Assembly (NCBI GenBank): GCA_011037195.1
Contig: JAAEAF010006647.1
Span: 1-64,000, forward strand
Length of the DNA: 64,000 bases
DNA from: Triatoma infestans
Taxonomy: Eukaryota > Arthropoda > Insecta > Hemiptera > Reduviidae
Reading direction: 5' to 3'
In this document: one piece after another, positions 30,348 to 40,985 of the stretch
Position numbering within the stretch: the first letter of the stretch is position 1
Layout: each line of letters begins with the position of its first letter
Notes under the pieces: generated by a model
What the model was told of the DNA's origin: nothing
Database searches by the model: none
What the model saw: the letters and a program-made list of their open reading frames with translations, nothing else
Position numbers and translations under genes: made by a program

Positions 30348-32944
30348 AGCATAAGTCTGGATAGGTTCAAGTATATTGGAACGCCATAAAATACATTGGT
30401 AAGCACAATCGGCTCCCTGACTAAAATTTGCCTAAACATTTGCTTTATATCGGCAACAAATACAAAGCGGTAAATTCTAAACAAAGTAAGAATATTACTA
30501 ATTAACGCCTGTAGCTTGGGTCCTGTCATAAGAACATCATTCAGAGAATAGCCACTAGAAGTTTTGCAGCTGGCATCAAAAACTACTCTGATTTTGGACC
30601 TATCGCCATGGCTTTTAAATATTCCATGATGAGGAATATAATATTTAGGAAAAGTGGCAGTCGTTACTGGGGCCATATGGCCTTGGATTAAATAATCACG
30701 CATAAATTCCATGTAACGGGCCTTAAACTCTGGATATTTAACAAATTTGCGCTCCAAAGCTTGAAAACGCGAGAGCGCTGGTGAATACGAATCTCCCAAG
30801 GAAGACAATTGCTCCTGTCGTAAAGGGAGACTAACTTCATATCGTCCAGAGGGCAGACGTTTGGTTGTCCGCAAGAAAAATTCCTCACAGCGCTGGTCTT
30901 CAGGGGATAAAGCAGCCGGAGCGGGAGGGGGTTCTTCCACCTCCCAGAAACGGCGCAGGGTCCTGCCAAGATCGTCTTCCGCAGCAGAAGACACCAAAGA
31001 CTGAGGAGGAACATGCTGATTAAAATTGCACGCATTGCCATTGAAAGCAATTGGTGCTGCACCCATTAGCACATAACCAAAGCGCGTAAAGACGGCTTGA
31101 GGAAGGCCATCACCCAGGTGACGAACTGGGCCCACAAAAGAGGAAGCAGTCAAGTCCGCGCCTAACAACGCATCTACTTTGGACGGGACTCCAAAGGTGG
31201 GATCAGCGAGTACCAAGCCTTCTGTAGCTCTGGTAACTTGATTAGCGATGCCAACGCAGGGAGTCACACGACTAATTTGGGGCAATACATGAAAGCAATG
31301 TGACTGGGAAATCAATTCACCACTCAAGGTACCCACTGCAAGGTGGCACGACGTAGTCGAAGGAACGGAAGTAGTACCTACACCACTCACTACGAAGGGG
31401 TCGTGAACTAAGTTAACCTTAAGCTTGTTTGCACAGCTTTCAGAAATAAAAGAAACTTGAGAAGCACTATCCAAAATGGCTCTAACCACCACATAATTAT
31501 TTGGACTCACCTGAAGTCTGACTAAACTCGTAGCCAACAATATACTACTAGGCATGGAAGAATTAGTAGAGACGCAGGTAGTGGCCGAAGAAGGGACCGC
31601 AGTTGGTAATCCTTCCTCATTATTATGAGGTGCAGAAGGCATAGGAAGTGCATTGGCGCTCACAGATTTGCTCTCAAAATGGAGTAGCGAATGGTGGCGC
31701 CTAGAATTACATTTGGCGCAGGCCTGTAAGTCAGCACAAGCGCCTTGGTGTTTCTTATTCAAACACACAGCACATAATGTGTGCCATTTAATTAATGTGT
31801 AACGCTCAGAGGGTGTCAACCTAAGAAGAGTTGAACACTGCACAATGGGGTGCAAGCCTCCACACAGCGAACACTTTAATTGACAAGCTTGAGCTGTTAA
31901 AGAAGCAGAATTATATTTGGATTTAGAAAAATCAGAAAGCTTACGATTCTTAGAAGCTTTGGACCTCTTTTTAGGACTGTCAGCCCTTTCCACTACTGGA
32001 ACATCCTCAGAATTGGCTTCTTCCTTTCGCTCAGCAACGTCAGTTAGAAAAGAAATAATTTCTGCAATCTGCGGTATTTTATCTTTATCTTTTACAGTAC
32101 CCTCGAATTTCTCCCTCAGAGGGGCGTCGAGTTGTGACAAAAGATAGTAAGTGTATATAACACGATATGGTTCATCTACCTGAAGTGAGGTAAGAGAACT
32201 AAAATTCAATTCATACGCGTCAATTAATTGCCGAATAGAATCCGAGGAATTTCTCACCGCCTTAGGGAGGTTCCACAAATTACGACAATATTTTTTAACA
32301 ATCACCCTCTTTTTATGATACCGCTCAGTTAAAACCTTAAGGGCAGTTTCATAACTTTCATCATTAAGGGGCAACTTAGAAATTTTATCATAAGCCTGAC
32401 CCGCTAGATGATTAATCAAATATAACAATTTTTGTTTAGGGGATAACATAACGTTGTCATGAACAAGTGTCATGAATTTGTTATAAAATTCATCCCAATC
32501 GGAAGTACCGTTAAATTTTGGTAAGGTTAAACGAGGCAATTCAGACAAAGTTAATGATGTTTGATTCAAAGGATTAGGTGCTAAACTCAACCTAGGGTCT
32601 AGGTGAGTTGAGCTGGCAAGAGGATGTGAAGTAGCAGCAGAAAGAACCCCGTTAGCATGAAGTTCGCCTTTCGCTAACAACTCCTCTAATTTATGCATGC
32701 CTGCCAATAATGTTTCCTCATTTAGGCCATCTGGTAAAACCTCCAAATTAAGGTAGGGTTGCAGCTTTTCATTGGCTGAAGTATAGTCAGCACGAAGCTT
32801 CTCAAGCAACCAAGTAACATCCAACCGCAGGGAAGGGCTATCAGGACTCAATGCCTCTAGACGCGTCACTGTTGACTCTAAAGTCGCCGTAGATACAGAA
32901 ATCTGACGGGTAAATAAAACCGCAGTTAATTTTTGAGGTGCCAT
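30344..32944 (-). CDS. BEL/Pao gag-protease-RT frame
   Basis: 866 codons from Met at 32944. Residues 130-300 resemble the DUF1759 gag region of BEL elements (LPKFNGTSDWDEFYNKFMTL). Three zinc-binding clusters follow: C358-C361-H365-C370, C391-C394-H399-C403, and C409-C412 with nearby His. The protease active site is at D492 in AILDSASQVSFIS, with Ala where Gly is usual (DSA not DSG). RT begins near 720 (GIFKSHGDRSKIRVVFDAS) and reaches the first catalytic Asp in FVADIKQMF. The frame then goes out of phase within about 45 bp (30380-30430) and stops, separating this from the FVDD half. A real inactivating indel or an assembly error are both possible. Confidence 0.95.
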   Translation of the reverse strand: MAPQKLTAVLFTRQISVSTATLESTVTRLEALSPDSPSLRLDVTWLLEKLRADYTSANEKLQPYLNLEVLPDGLNEETLLAGMHKLEELLAKGELHANGVLSAATSHPLASSTHLDPRLSLAPNPLNQTSLTLSELPRLTLPKFNGTSDWDEFYNKFMTLVHDNVMLSPKQKLLYLINHLAGQAYDKISKLPLNDESYETALKVLTERYHKKRVIVKKYCRNLWNLPKAVRNSSDSIRQLIDAYELNFSSLTSLQVDEPYRVIYTYYLLSQLDAPLREKFEGTVKDKDKIPQIAEIISFLTDVAERKEEANSEDVPVVERADSPKKRSKASKNRKLSDFSKSKYNSASLTAQACQLKCSLCGGLHPIVQCSTLLRLTPSERYTLIKWHTLCAVCLNKKHQGACADLQACAKCNSRRHHSLLHFESKSVSANALPMPSAPHNNEEGLPTAVPSSATTCVSTNSSMPSSILLATSLVRLQVSPNNYVVVRAILDSASQVSFISESCANKLKVNLVHDPFVVSGVGTTSVPSTTSCHLAVGTLSGELISQSHCFHVLPQISRVTPCVGIANQVTRATEGLVLADPTFGVPSKVDALLGADLTASSFVGPVRHLGDGLPQAVFTRFGYVLMGAAPIAFNGNACNFNQHVPPQSLVSSAAEDDLGRTLRRFWEVEEPPPAPAALSPEDQRCEEFFLRTTKRLPSGRYEVSLPLRQEQLSSLGDSYSPALSRFQALERKFVKYPEFKARYMEFMRDYLIQGHMAPVTTATFPKYYIPHHGIFKSHGDRSKIRVVFDASCKTSSGYSLNDVLMTGPKLQALISNILTLFRIYRFVFVADIKQMFRQILVREPIVLTNVFYGVPIYLNLSRLML

Positions 32945-33519
32945 AATGGGGTAGTTCGTGATAATAAGTCAAAACACCCAGATTACGAGCAACAACAAAG
33001 CAGCAGAAAATATAAATTCCAGAAGGGAATTTAACAATAAACGTGTTAGGATTTACGCAAATATTTTACAATTAAATGCAACACGAAATCCAACAAAAGA
33101 ATTAATAATTCGGTTTACAACGAAACAGACGAAACACATTAGATTGATAATGAATTTCTAAACGAAAATTCAATAATAATAAACATAAATCACGCAAACG
33201 TAAACAAATGAGGAGGTTCTTGCCAGCAGGTTACAGGCTGGAAGGTTACTCAGCTGGTCAGAGGGCGCGTAAGTGTGTCGCTGCAATCGGACACTATATA
33301 GTGAAGGGCCACGTGATAAGAAACCAAATGATATCAGGCCGTGGAATAAAATATGGCCGCGACTCTCCACTTCCTTTGAACGCCAAGCACGTGGCTTAAC
33401 CTCCGAACACGTGATTTTAAGAAAATAAGCACTTGCAAAAATAGACAATATTAAATTAATAAAATTAAATAACGTTTACCACCTTAAGGGTAAAGTTTGT
33501 GGGGGCCTCTGGTAGGCTC

Positions 33520-34437
33520 TGTTTGGTATAAAACCAGGAAATAAAATAAAACAATAAAAGAAAATTAAAAGGTGAGAGGGGGGGGCGCCTTTCATAGGCT
33601 TTCCAGTCCCTCTGGTAGGCTCTGTTTGGTATAACAAGACAGGTATAATATATTTAATAATTAATACCTCTGCTAGGCTCTGTTAGAGTGATTAACAGGG
33701 GGTATAATAAAATGAATTATAAATGAAATGTTTAATAATATTAAGTTACGGAAAATATTGAGTGGACTGTATAAAAGATTGAGCCATATGGGCTCAGATA
33801 ACATGAACAAATTAATATTTAACAAATACAAAATGAGAAGCAAAAAATAGTTATTAAATTCACCAAGCCAAAAGGAGTGGCGCTTACCTCAAAACGCAGA
33901 CACCTTAAAATTAGTGTGGTTCGACTGACCTTCAGCCCATATGGGGAATGGAAGGAAAATAGGAGACAGGAAAAAGGGAAACAAAAGGGAACCATATGCC
34001 TGTAATTCCAGCGTCGTTGTCCACACAGTACGGCTGATGAAAGTAGATGAAAATTCAAACGGGCTCCAGGAAAGCTGTACGGTCGGAGAAGCAGCGGAAG
34101 TAGAGACCACGTGCTTGCCGTTCACTCTTACAGGCTTGGAGAATCCGTAGGCAGTCACCCGACAAGAAATCGACTATCACGATTAACGCTGAGGAAAACC
34201 AGAGGTGGCAAACCTGGGTTTTCCACTAAACGGAAAAGCGGAAATGCAATTAAGGAGGCAAATATTCGCACTGCACTATGTTACTTGTCTGGATGTTACT
34301 TTGTGACTGAGTGGAAGGGCAATTTCAAAGGGACTACCCCCACTCTCTGATTAGGACACAGCCTAGAGTTATCCGTTTATAGATATAGAATATTAATTTT
34401 TAGGGCGGCAAATTTAAATTAAGATAAATACCGAACA
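33520..34437 (-). repeat. BEL/Pao 5-prime LTR (918 bp)
   Basis: Same ends and content as the 3-prime LTR. The base just inside (33506-33519, CCTCTGGTAGGCTC) repeats a motif that also occurs inside both LTRs, so the inner boundary was set by alignment with the other LTR and by the target duplication. I could not identify a convincing TGG-starting primer-binding site directly beside it. Confidence 0.93.
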
Positions 34438-34442
34438 GAATT

Positions 34443-34790
34443 CGTTCGCAGAATACGGTGCAACAGTCCTTAAAGTAGGACCAAGAACTCCTCAATAAGT
34501 TTTCCCTATTTCGGAAGGCGGCCTTGAGGCGCCATCCTCTACTCCAACCCGACGGAGGTCTTCCTCCATGTCATCCAACCATCCAAGTCGAGAGCGCCCT
34601 CCAGTTCTTGTGCTTCCTGGTTTCCTAATTAATAATTTTCGAAGTAACCTCCCCACAGGCATTCTTTCCATATGTCCCAACCATCTGAACCTCCCTTTCT
34701 TTATTTGGGCGACTATATCCGGCTCTCCAAACAAGTCCCTCAGTTCTTCATTTTTTTCTTATTTTCCAGTCACCATTCATGCACACACCG
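34443..34790 (-). pseudogene. LINE RT C-terminal fragment
   Basis: Minus-strand frame: GEPDIVAQIKKGRFRWLGHM, ERMPVGRLLRKLL, GRSRLGWLDDMEEDLRRVGV and, past a stop, a LIEEFL-like tail. This is the extreme C-terminus of the same endonuclease-RT LINE type as 16264-17220. The BEL element target duplication is at its 3-prime edge, so the retrotransposon landed at or in this fragment. No RT active site remains. Confidence 0.75.
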
Positions 34791-34796
34791 GCCTAA

Positions 34797-34866
34797 ACTA
34801 AAGAGTGATCATGTCTCTCTCTTTCTGCTTTGGATCCTTCTCTTCGGATCCTATTACCGGGTCACC
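34797..34866 (-). repeat. LTR3 fragment
   Basis: Reverse complement ATAGGATCCGAAGAGAAGGA, TCCAAAGCAGAAAGAGAGAG matches the start of the LTR3 block at 35531 and the inverted-repeat unit at 51578-51690. Confidence 0.5.
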
Positions 34867-34884
34867 TCGTTAGCAACGAAATTT

Positions 34885-35250
34885 TTTTAGGGCATGTGTG
34901 TGTGTATGTGTATGTATTAATAGAATAACTCAAAAATGAAAAGATGGCAGGAAAATATGATATTTCGTTTAGGGACTACCTCCGGATTAGGCACGAAAAT
35001 TTCGGGCAAAATATTGAACCAACTACATATATAATTTGAAATTAACGCCACAAATTCTACACAATTATCCAAAATAATTTTTTTTAGGGAGGGGGGATGG
35101 AAATATTTCAAATAAAAGTAATACATTTTTATCTGTGAAGTTAGTATTATACAAGTTTAAAGGACTTAAAATAGCACTCTAGAAGAAGAAGAAAGCCTTC
35201 CAAAAAAATACGTTTAAATGAATTTTCCCTTAATAATGTTGATTATACCT
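34885..35250 (-). repeat. Strongly degraded ETS-repeat right half
   Basis: A GT-rich tract (34896-34915), TAGAATAACTCAAAAATGAA, GATATTTCGTTTAGGGACTA and later AAATAAAAGTAATACATTTT keep the order of the ETS-repeat but with heavy divergence. The part ATTTGAAATTAACGCCACAA..CCAAAATAATTTTTTTT (35033-35085) recurs at 51328-51375. Confidence 0.35.
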
Positions 35251-35530
35251 GCAGGTGTTTAGAACACTGTGTTTCTTAGCTTTGTTGGTATCTTAACAAA
35301 GTTGAATAACCTCACTTTTGTACAATTTCTATTAATACAGTGAATCTATCTCTCACTCTCTCTCTCTCTGACAACTTTTCTACAAACTTCTTACTATAGA
35401 TATTTAGTTAACTTCAATGTTACATCAATAGGAAAACCGAAACTTAATAAACCCCTTCCCCCCCTTTTTTTTTTGAGGAAAGCAAAACCTTACCCTTTCC
35501 CCAAAAATGTCCTTAAGTGAACGTACTTAC

Positions 35531-35893
35531 TGTAATAGGATGCGAAGAGAGGGATCCAAAGCAGAAAGAGAGAGAGAGAGAATGTGACAGTCTCACTCAC
35601 TAGTTTAGATCAGACTAGAGTGGGAGACAAACTGTTTAAATACAGCTGTGTCAGCCATAGCAGGGAGTCTACCGACACAGTCTTGCAGCAGAGTTCATAC
35701 AGCAATCACAACGCGTCATCAACCTTTCTCTTTACCTCCTCACACTACCATTTTATATATTTTAGTGTAAAGTCCAGGAAGTTTGTACTATTTTTCGAAT
35801 ATACAGTGTACAGCTTTATTTCTAGTTTATTTATCTATACAACCCAATTTTCTCTCCTTCTGAAACCCATTATATTTACCAAAAATTTTTAAC
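35531..35893 (+). mobile_element. LTR3 block
   Basis: Starts TGTAATAGGATGCGAAGAGA and ends TTTTTAACA. Landmarks are CAAAGCAGAAAGAGAG, AGACTAGAGTGGGAGAC, ACAACGCGTCATCAAC, TGTAAAGTCCAGGAAG and TTTCTCTCCTTC. Related blocks lie at 11250, 51570-52680 and, inverted, within 55270-55618. TG..CA ends and a candidate promoter region (AAATACAGC) suggest a solo LTR. No clean target duplication found, so the class is tentative. Confidence 0.5.
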
Positions 35894-35924
35894 AAGTGTG
35901 ATAGGGGTCTCTGTATTTATAATT

Positions 35925-36525
35925 ATTGTAACAAAGTTAATGAAATCCATCGGTATTTTTTCCTGAAGAAAATGTCAGAAAATTAAAAAAAAAAAAAACG
36001 ATTCAGTAATCTACCGATTTTCTTTTCAAACTCAGAATTTTGGCTACATATTTAATTCTAATAAATATTATTTAGGTGAAGAAATTATTGTATAATAATC
36101 CAAAATATCACTTTAGATAGAAACATAAACCCGATTTCTCCCACCACCCCCTAAGCGCTCTTTAATGAATTTACTGGAGGAAATGTGTTTAAATAAACGA
36201 TGTAGATCTTTTAGTATATCAATTACACAGTTCTTCCATCAAATTTAAGAAAATCGTTGCCATTTTCGAGAAAAATAGCAAATAAATTGCGAAATCCGTT
36301 CAGTAATGTGACATTTTTAGTTTGAGGAATTTTGTCAGGATAACTTCCTGTCGGATTCCATTGTGAACTTGCTGCGATTTTTCGTTTTTGATTTATGCTG
36401 TTGACATATAAAACACACACACACACACATTCAGAACATTTTCCAAAAACTACTTTTTCTGACTCAGGGGACCTCGAGACAAGATCACAATTCGATACGA
36501 TTAGACAATACTTTCTCTATAAACT
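35925..36525 (+). repeat. ETS-repeat copy F (left part lost)
   Basis: AGTAATCTACCGATTTTCTT, CATATTTAATTCTAATAAAT, ATCGTTGCCATTTTCGAG, AGGATAACTTCCTGTCGGAT, a (CA)n tract (36412-36430) and CTGACTCAGGGGACCTCGAG. The ETS-type motif is eroded (GACATTTTTAGTTTGAGGAA at the third site). The terminal palindrome is lost. Confidence 0.65.
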
Positions 36526-37305
36526 AGCAGCCATACAAATTAAGAAAAATAACTTTTAAATTATTATCTGAATAACCACTTACCTCATTACCATTTTTTT
36601 TTTCCGGGTGCTCATCAAATAGGGCGGGTCATTAGCGCCTTTATCATCATATTTATTATTTAATTAATTTAAAATTTCATTTCTGTGGTCGTTTTTACGA
36701 TATAACAGATGAAGTATGGTGATGTCAATCGGAAAATATTTTCTGCTATAAAACAAGCGGCAGGCGATAAATTACTGTTTCAATATTTACTATCTCAATA
36801 TATGTTGGCAAGTTGTCCGGCCACATATTTACACCCTCTATTTGTACTAAAATGTTGTCCTTTTTTTGGTGATTCACACCATCAAGTTTTCCTTTAAAAA
36901 AATAACTTTAGTTATTATTATCTTTATTAGTAAGTATAAATTTTCTTTCAAATAATTTTAATTAATTAAACTAAGAATTAAACCACATCTCTCATAATTG
37001 GCAATCAATGATTAAGGATTTTAGTTGGATTAATAAATGGATTAAATGATATAACCAGACCTTATTATTATGTGAAAGCTAATTATTGTAAATTAGAGGA
37101 AAGCACTAAGTGTAGAGATATATATGTTAGTAAAAGAGGCAAGTAAATTGGCCCCTGCCATAAAAGGCACTGGAGGAACATTGCCTTAAGAGGAGGGCCC
37201 TTCTCCCTTCTGTGGCACTTCTAACGGCAACATAAATTAGTTGGCCCAACCCGTTTCCATTTCGTTGATAATGGCCACACCCCATATAGCTGGAATGGCT
37301 CATGT
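36526..37305. other. Spacer, nothing recognised
   Basis: AT-rich up to about 37130; then a GC-richer patch (37140-37270, CCTGCCATAAAAGGCACTGG) of unknown origin. No domain recognised. Confidence 0.4.
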
Positions 37306-37309
37306 AATA

Positions 37310-37735
37310 TACATTGGTTTCCGCGGTAGTAGTGGTTTTCCTACATTTTTTTTTTTCAAATTCACCTCACGAAATTCTTTCGCTTGTCAAGTACACATTT
37401 AGGTTTTTCATTTTTTCCCAATGTTCAATTATGTTCTCCCTATATATTAGATATTATTGGGCATATTACTTGTCTGTCTACTTCTTTATATCTATTAATA
37501 TTTATTCCGATTTTTCCTTACTTTTTGGACCGATTATGAACCTTACTGGCACTTGACAGCGAAAACCACAGGCAGAGCAAGTGGCGGCTTGGTTATTTTC
37601 CTTTCATTTCAAGTATTTATTAGTACAAAATTAACTGTTTACAAACAAAGTGAAAATAAAATAAACTTTAAAGACATCAACCCTGGTCTAATGACCGTCG
37701 GTGGAGTGGATATTACATATCAAACAAATACATAA
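37310..37735 (+). pseudogene. Possible LINE endonuclease fragment
   Basis: The frame from 37553 reads TAKTTGRASGGLVIFLSFQV, resembling the GRASGG element near the start of CR1-like AP endonucleases; a clearer relative (MGRASGGSGYGIK) lies on the minus strand at about 39290. The preceding open frame is hydrophobic and T-rich and may be chance. It stops before the LTR2 insertion. Weak call. Confidence 0.35.
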
Positions 37736-37895
37736 AATTAACTATAAATAAAAAGATTATACAATACTTATGTAAAGAAAAATTAAAGGCTACTTATCGC
37801 AATATTATTTAGAATATTATAAAAAACAATACAGTTATTAGCATAAATTATACTATAAATTATACCAGGCTTCTTTCTACACAGGCTGTAAACAG

Positions 37896-38580
37896 TATAG
37901 TGGAATCGTTTAATGGATGTTCTGATCCCACCGCTGCCACCAGATGTAGTGGAATCGTTTATTGTGATTCCTGAGATATGTGGTAGATGTCTTGAAGAGG
38001 GCGGAAGTTAGTTTAGAGATTTTTGGAAGTTAGTGCTCGAATTATTAACACGGAATTTATAAAAAATAGACTGTATTTGTACAATAATTTAAACGTGAGT
38101 AATGGTAACTATTAACAAGAAATACTTAGAAATAAATAGGAGATAAATAACTAATAATTTAGAATGATTAATATAAATGAACTAAGATGCACAACTAAGG
38201 AAATAAGTATAAATAAAAACTGTATAGGGACGCGGAAACTGCTGCTCGGTATAATAAGCTTGAAGACGTACTGAAGTATAATCATATAATCATCCCCTCT
38301 TCCAATGGGGCGAAGTTTATATATTAGTGTTAGCAACAATCACACCAAGACACCTGTCCTAGTGTGCGACCTTGGTTATTTCGGTGACCAGTGATTTAGT
38401 TCAGTGGCCAGCCTTAGCGGTTGCTTGCTTTGATGTAAAGTATTGACCCTTGGTTTTGTTTGTTTGGCCGTGGCCTTGTCTTGAAGACAGCAGCCGGCTA
38501 GGCCACTAGTTATAAATTATTCTTTTTTTGTTATGTGTTGTGAAGGTTTGACATTGCTATGACCCTGCCATGCCATTACA
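37896..38580 (-). mobile_element. LTR2 element with LTR, PBS and LTR-end stub
   Basis: In minus orientation: a complete LTR of 636 bp (38580 to 37945, TGTAATGG to CCACTACA), two bases, a tRNA-Leu PBS (37942 to about 37924), about 14 bp, then a second LTR terminus (CGATTCCACTATA, ending at 37896). The whole is flanked by ACAG (37892-37895 and 38581-38584), so the compact structure is inserted, or has persisted, as one unit. No gag or pol. The window start shows the same layout. Confidence 0.85.
37924..37942 (-). promoter_or_regulatory. Primer-binding site, tRNA-Leu type
   Basis: Plus strand GATCCCACCGCTGCCACCA, the DNA form of a tRNA-Leu 3-prime end with CCA, so its complement is a standard PBS two bases inside the LTR. 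Confidence 0.75.
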
Positions 38581-38879
38581 ACAGCTATGCAGTAATTAGC
38601 CAACAGTGACCAATCAGAACCATTTAAAATATTCAACATTTCAGCACTTGAAATGTACATATTGCCAAAATATTTCAATCTGAATATTTTTCTAAAGAAT
38701 TACACCATGCGAGTTTTTAGGTATGGGAATAGAAACAATTTTGGAATTATTTAAGGTTATATTACATGGTATCTCAAGAGGCAGGTGGTCAGAAAATATT
38801 TGAGAAACTATTTTAAACTTAGATATATAATGAATAATATCTACAGTTACACAGCAGTAATCTATGACTGACGATCCAC

Positions 38880-39660
38880 GCTACTTATAAAAGTGAATTC
38901 CCCCTCCAAATCTTCCTTCATACGACCATTTAAAAGAATCAAACTAGTCATCCTAATAATTCTATTAAGGCCTTACCATTTCTATTAACTACTTTATCTT
39001 TGGATATCCTATTAAAACTTTCCACTATTGACTTTGAACTAAAACAGTGTGTTGAAATTTTTTGTAGACATCCAGTCCTACAGTTAAAATCCCCTACTAA
39101 GCAAAATTTTAAGTTACTATTACCATACAATAACTTCGATAATTTTCTGAAATTAAATTCCCAATCATTAACATTCAAATAGACAGGAATAATATAGACA
39201 TAATCGTATATAAACAAATCACATCACTACCCGACAAATTAACAAAATTTGCACATTGAGAAAACAATCCATTATCCTTGATGCCATACCCAGAACCACC
39301 TGAAGCTCTCCCCATTGCAGCTCTTCTTGACGCTGGTACCCACTTCTGTACAAAACCAGGGCACAAATTGTTGAATTTATTTACATCCTTCCCCTCTACA
39401 TGTGTCTCGAAAATCATAACAATGTCAAATTTACTAACATAAGAGATAAAATTCCTATGCTGATGTAGTTGCTAAATATCAGACCCTGAAGTTTTCTGCT
39501 CAGTAATTTGAGAACTTCTACGAGAATATTCAGGAAGATCAGAGTTATCGTTGAACTAGTTTCCACTTTATACCGGTTTGAATTTGATTGGTTGTTTTCG
39601 CTAGTCAGCATTTGTTCCTTAGATTAAAGAGAGTTTGACATCAAATGTTTCCTTTTAGAC
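38880..39660 (-). pseudogene. LINE ORF2 endonuclease domain (CR1/L2-like)
   Basis: On the minus strand, in segments: SYVSKFDIVMIFETHVEGKD, VQKWVPASRRAAMGRASGGS, and in another frame YLNVNDWEFNFRKLSKLLYG then LKFCLVGDFNCRTG. ETHVEG and GDFN are the conserved Glu and Asp/Asn motifs of the AP-type endonuclease. The fragment ends soon after GDFN, with no RT downstream. A frame change near 39200 breaks it. It follows directly the ORF1 fragment at 39694-40053, in the normal LINE order. Confidence 0.75.
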
Positions 39661-39693
39661 TGAGGATCATAATTGTCCTTGATCGCAAGCTTG

Positions 39694-40053
39694 TCATATT
39701 ACCAATACAGCAAATTTACCCTCTCTCCGGGCCTCTAAGAGTTTCGATCGAAGGCTCTTGCGGGTTTCTATGACATCTTTTGAAAAATCATGTGAGATCG
39801 ACAGGTTGGTTCCTTTTAATTTAAAAACATTTTGCATAATCATTAACTTTGTACGGAAGGTAGCTAAACCTACAAGAATAGAACGATTCTTCTTAACATT
39901 ATACTGGCCTAAACGCTTGACAAAATCTATTTCCGTTTTACTGATGTTTAACTCTAATTTATCAGCAAAGAAGTTACACACGAAACTCTCCATATCCCAG
40001 TAATCCATCAATTTATCATCAGCACCAAATATAATAATATTTTTCTTTCTCAA
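39694..40053 (-). pseudogene. LINE ORF1 fragment (L1-transposase-22-like)
   Basis: An open segment beginning RKKNIIIFGADDKLMDYWD, with DFVKRLGQYNVKKNRSILVG, FRTKLMIMQNVFKLKGTNLS and ISHDFSKDVIETRKSLRSKL. This is the RNA-binding-domain pattern found in ORF1 proteins of CR1/RTE/L2-type insect LINEs: an IFG strand, KRLG, and ISHDFS..TRK. It is truncated at the N-terminus. It continues past a stop into a KHLMSNSL segment. Upstream and in the same orientation as the endonuclease fragment, so the two are one element. Confidence 0.7.
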
Positions 40054-40075
40054 TTCGCGATCTACAGATTGGTCA

Positions 40076-40599
40076 TTGTATAAAGAAGTTTGTGTTTCTT
40101 TATGTTAAGGTATTAAATTCTAGCTCCTAGTTGGCAGTGTTTTCTATGATCTGATTGTTTGCTAGTCTGTAATGTCTATTGCAGATCAGGAAGTGGACAT
40201 GATTGTCTTATTGAAAACTTATGAATTATATGATTATACCTCACTCCATCCGGATTCTTACATTGTAGTTTGGGGGGGGGAGGGATTTTAGTGTAAGGCT
40301 GGGAGCGATCTGAATTAATTGGAATATTATACTGGTAATGATTTACTGATTTGATTCCGCTATTTACCCTACAAGTCGTTCGTTGCATAAGGAGATGAGT
40401 TCCAGAGGTTTACTTCTTATGCAATACATAGAAACGTTGGGCTTTTTTCCTCTGTAACGATCGAATTTGTGGGGATGTGGCCAAGAAATTTTACTTTTAT
40501 TAGCAATCAGGATTGTAGTGTTGTAGACCTTATCTGGGCTTCTGTGAACTGCATACCAAATCGATTCCAATGTTTTTCTTTAAACTTCGTATACTATCT
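40076..40599. other. Spacer, nothing recognised
   Basis: No domain identified. A G-run (40271-40280) is present. Could be further unreadable LINE ORF1 or 5-prime UTR. Confidence 0.35.
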
Positions 40600-40985
40600 A
40601 CATACATAAACACCGCCGCCTGACAGGGATCACAAGTAGCAGCTATTGTGAAATCCCAGTCGGCTGACGATAATAGATGGCTCAGAGCAAAGTCTGCTGC
40701 TCACAAGCAGGACCAGAATGGCCTGAAAGGCAAATCTAAAGGCCACATGGCCCTTCTGCAAAGGTGTCCTGATGAACTCTCTCCTTGCCTTTGACCATTT
40801 TGGTAGTATTCCACTGCAAGGCTTCTAAGCATTAAAAATATTTGAATCTTCTCGGGCCAGTCCGTCCGCTTTCTCATTGCTCACACACCGTTAATGTCCT
40901 GACAGCCAGCTGCGATTGAGTGAGTTTATTAGCAGCTGCTCTTGGGCAAACTAAAATTCTTCATATCGTTATTCAATGCGGTTTG
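40600..40985 (-). pseudogene. R1-like LINE RNase H fragment
   Basis: Minus-strand SNEKADGLAREDSNIF corresponds to the GNEKADELAR core of LINE RNase H; upstream CQDINGV and downstream SKARREFIRTPLQKG, WPLDLPF follow with stops and shifts. Diverged from the 19.3 kb and 46 kb copies and heavily degraded. Confidence 0.6.

Larger units (their letters stand above)
26639..34442 (-). mobile_element. BEL/Pao LTR retrotransposon, complete insertion
   Basis: Two direct repeats of 917 and 918 bp bound an internal region of about 6 kb with gag-pro-RT and RT-RNaseH-IN frames on the minus strand. The insertion is flanked by the 5-bp duplication GAATT (26639-26643 and 34438-34442), as expected for BEL/Pao. 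A polypurine tract (GGGGGGTG on the minus strand, 27561-27568) lies directly before the 3-prime LTR. LTRs differ by a few substitutions, two single-G indels and a cluster in the last 70 bp, so the insertion is fairly young. No env-like frame. One frameshift inside RT makes this copy non-autonomous as sequenced. Confidence 0.95.

Noticed and set aside
31917..32147. Plus-strand frames across 30109-32147
   Set aside because: Antisense shadows of the BEL gag-pol frames.
26639..34442. Endogenous retrovirus with envelope
   Set aside because: The internal region ends just after the integrase C-terminus and no envelope-like frame is present; a plain BEL/Pao retrotransposon.
36709..36897. 62-codon open frame between repeats
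   Set aside because: No motif, no splice or start context, no second copy; not distinguishable from chance.
40271..40280. G-quadruplex from G-runs (also 5443-5452, 45938-45947, 63743-63751)
   Set aside because: Single homopolymer runs without the four spaced G-tracts needed; likely slippage.
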